Of a stretch of DNA of 64,000 nucleotides, positions 57,822 to 64,000 are shown one piece after another. The stretch comes from VXRD01 sp965242535 (GTDB lineage Bacteria; Latescibacterota; UBA2968): the NCBI GenBank assembly GCA_965242535.1, contig OZ251458.1, positions 1,736,001 through 1,800,000 on the forward strand, read 5' to 3'. Positions within the stretch are counted from its first letter, which is position 1; the number at the start of each line of letters is the position of its first letter. A model generated the notes under the pieces. That model was not told the origin of the DNA. It did not search any database and saw only the letters and a program-made list of their open reading frames with translations. Position numbers and translations under genes: made by a program.

Positions 57822-58916
57822 ATGCACTTCCAAGATCGGTATTCCAAACTGGCCCGGTTCCTGCACGGCTTGGCCTTTTCCGGCATTGAGGTGCAGAAGG
57901 GCCTGGCCGATATCGAGGCCCGCCTCTACGCCCGACGCTTGAGGGGGGTTGAACTCGACCGGCCGGTATTTATCACCGCGCTTCCGCGGGCGGGCACCAC
58001 GCTCTTGCTGGAAACCCTCGGTTCGCTGGATGTGTTCGCCACGCATACCTACCGGAACATGCCGTTTTTGCTCATTCCGCTCCTTTGGGACGCCCTTTCG
58101 CGCCGCTTTCGCGTGTCCGATACGGTCGTCGAGCGCGCTCACGGCGATGGCATGACCATCGGATTCGACAGCGCCGAGGCGTTCGAAGAAGTCGTGTGGC
58201 GCGCGTTTTGGCCCGAGAAATACCTCGAGGATCGCATCGCTATCTGGACGGCGACCGACGAGGACGTTCATCGGGAGTTCGAGCCGTTCATCAAAACCCA
58301 CATGGCGAAGATGATCGCCCTGCGGGCGGTGCAAAAACCGAATGCGGTTCGCTATCTCTCGAAAAACAATGCCAATATAGCCCGCATTCCCAAAATCATT
58401 CGGTTGTTTCCCGATGCCGTCATCCTCATCCCGTTTCGCAATCCGCTCGACCACGCCGCCTCCCTGTCGCGCCAGCATCTCAATTTCTCGAAAATACACG
58501 CCGCCGAGCCTTTTACCCGGCGGTATATGGCGGACATCGGGCATTTCGATTTCGGCGCGAATCTCCGTCCGATTGATTTTGATCGCTGGTTGAGTCAAGA
58601 GTTAAATCCCACGCATACCGCGGACTTTTGGCTCGCGTATTGGTGCGCGGCCTACGCGCATATCCTCGCCTGTCTCTGTGATAACGTCGCACTCGTCAGC
58701 TATGATTCGCTTTGCGCCAACCCCGGCCCCATCCTGCGGCGCATCGGCGACGCGATAGGCATCGGTGAATCGGCGGAATGGATCGCCCTCGCCGACCGCC
58801 TTCGCACGCCGACCCGCTACGATGCCGATGCCCTCAACATCGCCCCAAGCCTGCTCCACGCGGCCTCCGAACTCCACCGCGAATTGCAAACCCGTTCCAT
58901 TGGGCATATTGCCTGA
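57822..58916 (+). CDS. PAPS-dependent sulfotransferase-family protein
   Basis: A 364-aa soluble protein with the 5'-phosphosulfate loop FITALPRAGTTLLLETL at about residue 50 and the 3'-phosphate-binding VILIPFRNPLDHAASLSRQH at about 200. Such enzymes transfer sulfate from PAPS to hydroxyl or amino groups of sugars, lipids or peptides. Its position after two ASST-like membrane proteins suggests a sulfated product made inside and handled further at the cell surface, an inference. Confidence 0.83.
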   Translation: MHFQDRYSKLARFLHGLAFSGIEVQKGLADIEARLYARRLRGVELDRPVFITALPRAGTTLLLETLGSLDVFATHTYRNMPFLLIPLLWDALSRRFRVSDTVVERAHGDGMTIGFDSAEAFEEVVWRAFWPEKYLEDRIAIWTATDEDVHREFEPFIKTHMAKMIALRAVQKPNAVRYLSKNNANIARIPKIIRLFPDAVILIPFRNPLDHAASLSRQHLNFSKIHAAEPFTRRYMADIGHFDFGANLRPIDFDRWLSQELNPTHTADFWLAYWCAAYAHILACLCDNVALVSYDSLCANPGPILRRIGDAIGIGESAEWIALADRLRTPTRYDADALNIAPSLLHAASELHRELQTRSIGHIA

Positions 58917-58958
58917 CAGATGCCGATTTGAGATCATCGCAAACCCCGGTCCAAAAAG

Positions 58959-58990
58959 AAAAAGCCCCCACATTTTGTGAGGGCTTTTTT
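58959..58990. terminator. Bidirectional terminator between the sulfotransferase and nuoL
   Basis: AAAAGCCCCCAC and GTGAGGGCTTTT pair with one or two mismatches around an ATTTT loop, with A-run and T-run flanks. Confidence 0.85.
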
Positions 58991-59068
58991 GCTGTGAATT
59001 GGGAATTGCGATGGCTAGCGAAAAAAAACCGCCACACCATCCCTCGCTAAACCGATCCCCATTCCCGG

Positions 59069-60889
59069 TCATCCCAACGCGATCACGAGCACGGCCAGCA
59101 AGAGAATGGCCCAGCCCAGATAGAGTTGCATCCAGCCGTTTTGGATGCGGGTCGATTTCGCGCCCGTGCGTAAGATGCCCAAGCCGAAGCGGTCGTAGTT
59201 GTTGTCGAGGATGTGGGTTTCAACCCAGTGCAAGACGCGGGACAGGGCGTTGGTGAGGGCGACGAAGGTGACGCGATAGAAGTCGTCGATGTACCATTTG
59301 TTCACAAACAGGGCGTTGAGCGGCGCGATTTTGCCGATGAATCCCGTGCGCGGGGCCTCGTCGCGGCCGTAGTCGTAATACGCGAGTGCAACGCCGAGGA
59401 GGACGACCCCGATAGCGGGCAACATCGACGCGAGGGTGTGATGCGGCGCGACGAGGCCGAGGCCCGACGCGATGGCGCGTCCAAAAAACCCGAGCGCTAT
59501 CGCGCCCAAAGTGAGCGACCACACGGGCAGTTTCATCGCCAGGGGTTCGGAAGGGCTGTCGCCAGAGGCCCGCACGCGGTCGGGTTTTGCGATGAGGAAA
59601 ATCATGCGGAAGGTGTAATACGCGGTGAGGAACGCGGCCAACAACGCGCCGCCCATGTAAATGGTAAAACCATCGCGGCCGAGTTGGGCAAAAATTTCTT
59701 CTTTGCTCCAAAACCCCGCCAATGGGGGAATGCCCGCCAGCGCGCCGCCGCCGATGAGCAGGCCGAGGGTCGCGGTTTTGAGATGGCGGCCGCCGCGCCG
59801 CCCGATTTCGGCCATGTGGTTGGTGTGGTGCGCGTGGATGTAGATGCCCGAGCAGAGAAAGAGCAGGGCTTTGAAAACCGCGTGCGTGATCAGGTGAAAG
59901 ACGCCCGCGAACAAGCTGCCCGCCGCGAGCGCCATCAGCATAAACCCGAGTTGGCTGATCGAGGAGTACGCCAGCACTTTTTTGATGTCGGTATCGACCA
60001 TCGCGATGGTCGATGCGAGCAAGGCCGTGAACGCGGCGATAGTCAAAACGATGAGCGCGGCGTCTTGCGCGGCCACAAAGAGCGGGTGCAGGCGAATCAT
60101 CAAAAAGACCCCTGCGGCCACCATCGTGGCGGAGTGCAACAGCGCGCTGACCGGGGTGGGGCCTTCCATGGCGTCGGGCAGCCATGTGTGCAAGGGGAAC
60201 TGCGCGCTTTTGCCCATAATGCCGACGAAAATGAGCAATGCGATGGCGTTGAGCGCGCCGGGCGATACGCGGGTCGCAAGGCCCGATTGTTGGTCTAACA
60301 GGCTGGGCAGGTCAAAACTTTGCGCGAGTTGGAGGATGAGCAAAATCCCGATGAAGAGCCCCACGTCGCCGAGGCGGGTCATGAGAAAGGCTTTGCGCGC
60401 GGCGCCTGCGGCTTCGGGTTTTTCAAACCAGAATCCGATGAGGAAGAACGAAGACAGGCCCACGAGTTCCCAAAAGATGAACGCCTGCAAGAGATCTACC
60501 GCATAGACAAAACTCAGCATGGCCCACGCGAAAAACCCCAACATCGCAAAATAGCGCGTCTTGCCCGGATCGCGCGCCATGTAGCTCGTGGAATAGAGCA
60601 TCACGCAGGCCGTAATGAGGGAGACGACCACGCCGAACATGAGACTCGCGCCGTCGAAAAAAAAGCCAAATTGCAGTTGAAACGCGCCGCTTTGAAACCA
60701 CAAAAACCGCAGGGGATCGACCGCGCCGCGCACCAGCAAGCAGATCGCGCCGATGAGGGAAACCGCGCTGCCGAACAAGACCAGCGCTTGCGCGGCAACG
60801 GGGCGTTGCATCAGAAAGAGGAGGGCGATGACAAAACACGCCAGGGGCGCGCCCGTGGTCGCCAAGATGAGGGAAAGGGTATCCATCAA
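59069..60889 (-). CDS. nuoL: NADH-quinone oxidoreductase subunit L
   Basis: A 606-aa polytopic proton-pumping subunit (antiporter-like), with LHTWLPDAMEGPTPVSALLH and HLITHAVFKALLFLCSG carrying conserved Lys and His. It overlaps nuoK by ATGA. A C-terminal long amphipathic helix region is present. The nuoM and nuoN genes would lie beyond, but the convergent terminator shows that they are not downstream here. Confidence 0.95.
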   Translation of the reverse strand: MMDTLSLILATTGAPLACFVIALLFLMQRPVAAQALVLFGSAVSLIGAICLLVRGAVDPLRFLWFQSGAFQLQFGFFFDGASLMFGVVVSLITACVMLYSTSYMARDPGKTRYFAMLGFFAWAMLSFVYAVDLLQAFIFWELVGLSSFFLIGFWFEKPEAAGAARKAFLMTRLGDVGLFIGILLILQLAQSFDLPSLLDQQSGLATRVSPGALNAIALLIFVGIMGKSAQFPLHTWLPDAMEGPTPVSALLHSATMVAAGVFLMIRLHPLFVAAQDAALIVLTIAAFTALLASTIAMVDTDIKKVLAYSSISQLGFMLMALAAGSLFAGVFHLITHAVFKALLFLCSGIYIHAHHTNHMAEIGRRGGRHLKTATLGLLIGGGALAGIPPLAGFWSKEEIFAQLGRDGFTIYMGGALLAAFLTAYYTFRMIFLIAKPDRVRASGDSPSEPLAMKLPVWSLTLGAIALGFFGRAIASGLGLVAPHHTLASMLPAIGVVLLGVALAYYDYGRDEAPRTGFIGKIAPLNALFVNKWYIDDFYRVTFVALTNALSRVLHWVETHILDNNYDRFGLGILRTGAKSTRIQNGWMQLYLGWAILLLAVLVIALG

Positions 60890-61191
60890 CCGCTCAATTC
60901 CGTGAGTTTTTCCGCGTCGATCTCGCGGTACGCCCGATACAGACGCAGGATGATCGACAAAAAAATCGCGACTTCCGCCGCGGCTAATCCGATGATGATC
61001 AGGACGAAAATTTGCCCGACCGTGGGATCGGTGACGACGAACCGGTTGAACGCCATCAGGTTCAAGCTGGCGGCATTCATCATGAGTTCGATGCCGATGA
61101 GCAGGGCGATGAGGTTGCGATGGGACATCGCTCCGATCAAGCCGAGGGCAAACAGCGCAGCGGCCACGATCAGATAGGCTTCGAGGGTCAC
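60886..61191 (-). CDS. nuoK: NADH-quinone oxidoreductase subunit K
   Basis: A 101-aa three-helix subunit with conserved glutamates in LLIGIELMMNAASLNL and LAAAEVAIFLSI. A GTG start at 61191 follows AAGGAG and overlaps the nuoJ stop (GTGA). Confidence 0.93.
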   Translation of the reverse strand: MTLEAYLIVAAALFALGLIGAMSHRNLIALLIGIELMMNAASLNLMAFNRFVVTDPTVGQIFVLIIIGLAAAEVAIFLSIILRLYRAYREIDAEKLTELSG

Positions 61192-61691
61192 GTTTTCTCC
61201 TTGCGGGCGATCAAAATCGCGCCGATGATCGCCAAGAGCAAAATGAGTGACAGGGTTTCGAACACGAGATTGTAATGCGTGAGCAAGGCGTGGCCCAACG
61301 CGCCTACGGACCACGCTTTTTCAGACGCGGGCGCGGCGACCTGTGAAAATGGTGTATCGCGGATCAGAACTGTGACCGAAGCGAAAAACAGCGCCGCGCA
61401 GACGATCGCGAAAAGGCTTTTGCGGACATCGGGATCGGGCGGGCGAACGGACATGGCGATCGAGAGCATCATCGCAAATACGATGGCAACCGTGATCCCG
61501 CCGATGTAGATGAGCACCTGCATCGCCGCGACAAACGGGCTACCCAAAGAGAGAAAGAGGCCCGCCAAGCCCAAGAGGCTGATCCCCAACCCGATGATGG
61601 CGTAGAGCACCTGCCGAGAAAACGCGGCCAGGCACCCGCCGATCAGGACGAGGGCCACAAAGAGATAAACGACGGTCTGTTCGAGCATCAT
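61188..61691 (-). CDS. nuoJ: NADH-quinone oxidoreductase subunit J
   Basis: A 167-aa membrane subunit with five helices and the conserved MQVLIYIGGITVAIVFAMML segment. The start at 61691 overlaps the nuoI stop by ATGA. Confidence 0.92.
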   Translation of the reverse strand: MMLEQTVVYLFVALVLIGGCLAAFSRQVLYAIIGLGISLLGLAGLFLSLGSPFVAAMQVLIYIGGITVAIVFAMMLSIAMSVRPPDPDVRKSLFAIVCAALFFASVTVLIRDTPFSQVAAPASEKAWSVGALGHALLTHYNLVFETLSLILLLAIIGAILIARKEKT

Positions 61692-62251
61692 CGCGCTCCA
61701 CTGTGTTTTCTCGGGGATTTTTTGATGGCTTTTTTCGCTTTTCTCGCCGCGGCGCGTCGGGCGCGTTCCTCGGCCTGCGCGGCTTCGATTTCTTTGAGGC
61801 GTTCGCGCGCGGCGTCCTCTTTGTCCGCCCATGGTTCGATCAGGTCGTAGAGAAAATCGCTGCGCTGGTACCCGGCCTCATCGTGAACTTTGCTGTATCC
61901 CAGCGTGTCTGTGGGACATACGTCCAAGCACAACCCGCAGTCGCTGCACAGGGCAAAATCGACGATGAACTCGGTCGCGCGTTTGCGCCGCAACCCCTCG
62001 GGGCGTTCCCCGTCGAGCGAAATGCAGAAAGACGGACACACGCGCTCGCAGGCTTTGCAGTCGATGCAATCGTGCGAGCCGATGTCTTCTTTTTCGATCA
62101 GGACGATCACATTGCGAAACGCCTCCGACATCTCGATTTTTTCCATCGGATAGCGCGAGGTGACGGGCGGTTTCCGAAAGTTGTCCCATGTGACTTTCAT
62201 GCCACTCAGCAGGGTTTTGCTGCCGTCGATGATTTCCTTTACGAGTCCCAT
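61688..62251 (-). CDS. nuoI: NADH-quinone oxidoreductase subunit I
   Basis: A 187-aa ferredoxin-like subunit with two 4Fe-4S motifs CIDCKACERVCP and CSDCGLCLDVCP for clusters N6a/N6b. It has an Ala/Lys/Glu-rich C-terminal extension of about 45 residues (RERLKEIEAAQAEERARRAA) that looks like a coiled coil and is not usual. AAAGGAATG precedes the ATG. Confidence 0.94.
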   Translation of the reverse strand: MGLVKEIIDGSKTLLSGMKVTWDNFRKPPVTSRYPMEKIEMSEAFRNVIVLIEKEDIGSHDCIDCKACERVCPSFCISLDGERPEGLRRKRATEFIVDFALCSDCGLCLDVCPTDTLGYSKVHDEAGYQRSDFLYDLIEPWADKEDAARERLKEIEAAQAEERARRAAARKAKKAIKKSPRKHSGAR

Positions 62252-62277
62252 GCGTCATTCCTTTGAAGCGATGAGTG

Positions 62278-62665
62278 TTGGGGCGTAAAATGTTACGCCC
62301 TTACTGGCCGTCGCCCATTGTCCCCGCGTTGGGGCGTAAAAACGTTACGCCCTTACTGACTGTCGCCCATTGTCCCCGCGTCGGGGCGTAAAATGCCCTT
62401 ACTGGCTGTCGCCCATTATCCCCGCGTTGGGGCGTAAAATGTTACGCCCTTACTTTTTGTTACGCCCTTACTGACTGTCGCCCGTTGTCCCCACGTTGGG
62501 GCGTAAAATGTTACGCCCTTACTTTTTGTTACGCCCTTACTGACTGTCGCCCGTTGTCCCCACGTTGGGGCGTAAAATGTTACGCCCTTACCTTTTGTTA
62601 CGCCCTTACTGGCCGTCGCCCATTGTCCCCACGTTGGGGCGTAAAACGTTACGCCCTTACCCCTT
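62278..62665. repeat. Array of seven hairpin units within the nuo operon
   Basis: Seven units each centred on GGGCGTAAAATGTTACGCCC, an inverted repeat of about 8 bp arms, spaced by TTACTGACTGTCGCCCATTG and similar. Periods are about 51, 51, 47, 70, 71 and 66 bp. A GGCTGTCGCCAGTT palindrome follows at about 62677. The whole gap 62252-62756 is repeat DNA without a gene. The spacers are not unique, so this is not CRISPR. Confidence 0.9.
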
Positions 62666-62756
62666 TTGTGCCTGTGAACTGGCTGTCGCCAGTTGTACCC
62701 CGCTCGTGCCTTTTGTGCCTTTTGTGCCTCTTGTGGCTAAATGCCTCTCCCGTCTC

Positions 62757-63731
62757 TCAAATCAATTTCAACACCAACGTCGTAATCAACAAATTGATCA
62801 GCGAGAGGGGGACGAGCACCACCCATGCGAATTTCATGAGTTGGTCGAACCGCAGTCGGGGAAAGGTCCAGCGGAACCACATCATGAGCACGATGAGCGC
62901 GTACACCTTGATGAAGAACCACACCGCGTCTGGCAAAATGGGCCCGCGCCAGCCTCCCAAAAAGAGCACGGTCGCCAACGCGCAGGCGAAGATCATGTGG
63001 GAGTATTCGGCAAAGAAGAACAGCCCAAAGCGCATGCCGGAATACTCGGTGTGGAAACCGGCGACGAGTTCGGATTCCGCTTCGGGAATGTCAAAGGGCG
63101 CGCGATTGGTTTCGGCGGTGGCCGCGATGATGAAAATGATCAGCGCGAGGGGTTGCACCAGCACAAAGGGATAGGCCGATTGCGCGAGGGCGATGTCGTA
63201 GAGCGACATGGTGCGCGCGATCATCACAATGGGGATGACCGAGAGGATGAGCGGGATTTCGTAGGAGATATTTTGCGCGACCGAGCGCACCGCGCCGAGC
63301 AGGGCGTATTTGTTATTCGATCCCCATCCCGCCAAAAAGATGCCCACCACGTTGATGCCGCTGATCGCGAGGATCAACACGATGGCGATGTTGAAATCGT
63401 GAAAAATGTACGTGCGCGTGATGGGAAAGAGCGAGGACAGCGCGACCACAGGGGCAAAGACCATGATCGGCGCGATCACGTAGAGCAATTTGTCGGCGTG
63501 TGCGGGCGTGAGGAGTTCTTTGCTGAGCAATTTGCCCATGTCGAAAATTTGTTGCATCAGCCCAAAGGGGCCGCGCTGCGGCCCAATGCGCCGCTGAATG
63601 CGCGCGCTGAGCTTGCGCTCGAGCCAGATCAACATGATGGCATTGACGCTCAAATAGCCCATAATCACCGCAATGGTCACACCCAGCGCGAGATAGGGAT
63701 TGTCAAAAAGTTGGACGATGTCTGTTTTCAT
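62757..63731 (-). CDS. nuoH: NADH-quinone oxidoreductase subunit H
   Basis: A 324-aa membrane subunit near the quinone site, with IWLERKLSARIQRRIGPQRG near the N-terminus and ETNRAPFDIPEAESELVAG, both diagnostic. Its 3' end is separated from nuoI by 505 bp of hairpin repeats. Confidence 0.95.
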   Translation of the reverse strand: MKTDIVQLFDNPYLALGVTIAVIMGYLSVNAIMLIWLERKLSARIQRRIGPQRGPFGLMQQIFDMGKLLSKELLTPAHADKLLYVIAPIMVFAPVVALSSLFPITRTYIFHDFNIAIVLILAISGINVVGIFLAGWGSNNKYALLGAVRSVAQNISYEIPLILSVIPIVMIARTMSLYDIALAQSAYPFVLVQPLALIIFIIAATAETNRAPFDIPEAESELVAGFHTEYSGMRFGLFFFAEYSHMIFACALATVLFLGGWRGPILPDAVWFFIKVYALIVLMMWFRWTFPRLRFDQLMKFAWVVLVPLSLINLLITTLVLKLI

Positions 63732-63837
63732 TGTGAGTTTGTGGTTTGATCAACAAGGGGATCGCGAGGGAGTTCGCCATTCTCGGTTTGACGCCCGATG
63801 GCATTTGAGCCGCCATCCGAGCATTCGCGTCCCTCCG

Positions 63838-64000
63838 CTATCTGTCGATCTCGGGCACGACGATGTCGATGCTACCTAGGATGGCGACCGCGTCGGCGAG
63901 GAGGGTGCCGGGCATGACCGCGGGCATGGTCGAGATGTGTGAAAAGGACGGGGTTCGCAATTTGAGGCGGAACGGGATGTCGCTGCCGTCGCTGGCGATG
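63838..64000 (-). CDS. nuoD: NADH-quinone oxidoreductase subunit D, C-terminal fragment
   Basis: About 54 codons read leftward from the window edge to a TAG at 63838-63840. The peptide ends with ADAVAILGSIDIVVPEIDR, typical of the NuoD C-terminus, preceded by RLKLRTPSFSHISTMP. The position upstream of nuoH (nuoG absent) fits the order of several non-proteobacterial nuo operons. Confidence 0.85.
   Translation of the reverse strand, partial: IASDGSDIPFRLKLRTPSFSHISTMPAVMPGTLLADAVAILGSIDIVVPEIDR

Noticed and set aside
59213..60298. 361-aa plus-strand ORF opposite nuoL
   Set aside because: Arg/Glu/His-rich shadow of an unambiguous membrane subunit.
62278..62665. CRISPR-like array
   Set aside because: Repeats are regularly spaced and palindromic, but the intervening sequences are nearly identical rather than unique, and there are no adjacent cas genes.

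Overview
The window is a GC-rich bacterial chromosome segment from a Gram-negative organism: it carries a TonB/ExbB/ExbD system, a site-2 protease of the RseP type, a lipoprotein signal and a 14-subunit-type NADH dehydrogenase operon. A secreted protein with a CxxCH haem motif, calcium-binding repeats and a C-terminal dockerin-like pair, together with a creatininase, heparinase, HpcH/HpaI aldolase, TauD and enolase-superfamily gene set, resembles what is seen in uncultured Latescibacterota/Poribacteria-like lineages. That placement is an inference from gene content only. Spaces between genes are full of palindromic REP-like units, heptamer-type tracts and small non-autonomous elements, which suggests a repeat-rich genome.

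Layout. 1-1.3 kb: end of a pentapeptide gene, an orphan small gene, a RelE/ParE-type toxin with a damaged antitoxin, and the left end of an IS630-like element. 1.35-6.4 kb (minus): creatininase-like, heparinase-like, aldolase and TauD dioxygenase genes. 6.5-10.1 kb (plus): GalU-type nucleotidyltransferase translationally coupled to a GHMP sugar kinase, a 429-bp MITE, and a GT4 glycosyltransferase. 10.1-14.9 kb: tandem repeats, a thiamine-diphosphate enzyme and a PBP1A with a repeat-expanded N-terminus.

15-25.8 kb is a defence island. It starts with an HTH gene coupled to a C-terminally truncated DndA/IscS-type cysteine desulfurase, a DUF2513 gene, and an HNH nuclease of the phosphorothioate-DNA-sensing type. 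It continues with a tightly packed, more AT-rich operon: DUF6884/YaaA-like, unknown 134-aa, PIN nuclease, winged-helix protein, P-loop ATPase, DpdA-like transglycosylase, DndB-like DGQHR protein. I read this as a compact relative of the Dpd 7-deazaguanine DNA-modification/restriction systems with a different, PIN-plus-ATPase effector arm. This is the most promising candidate for an undescribed system here. An orphan Cas6 follows.

26-34 kb: CbiX-like chelatase, SDR and enolase-superfamily enzymes, endonuclease III, then a minus-strand operon TPR-ExbB-ExbD-ExbD-TonB-TPR. 34-41.3 kb (plus): guaB behind a good promoter, a 28-codon leader and a hairpin; DUF554, SGNH hydrolase, Gfo/Idh oxidoreductase, DUF4160/DUF2442 pair, glutamine amidotransferase and an EEP-family lipoprotein. 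41.5-46.2 kb (minus): hrcA-grpE-dnaJ and the dockerin protein. 46.5-49.4 kb: glnA, a pentapeptide protein and 5-formyl-THF cyclo-ligase. 49.5-50.1 kb holds a MITE with a second MITE nested inside it. 50.2-58.9 kb (plus): uppS-cdsA-dxr-rseP followed by a sulfation-type cluster (two tandem arylsulfotransferase-like membrane proteins, a small membrane protein and a PAPS-type sulfotransferase). 59-64 kb (minus): nuoD(partial)-nuoH-[hairpin array]-nuoI-nuoJ-nuoK-nuoL.

No tRNA, rRNA or CRISPR array was recognised by eye.
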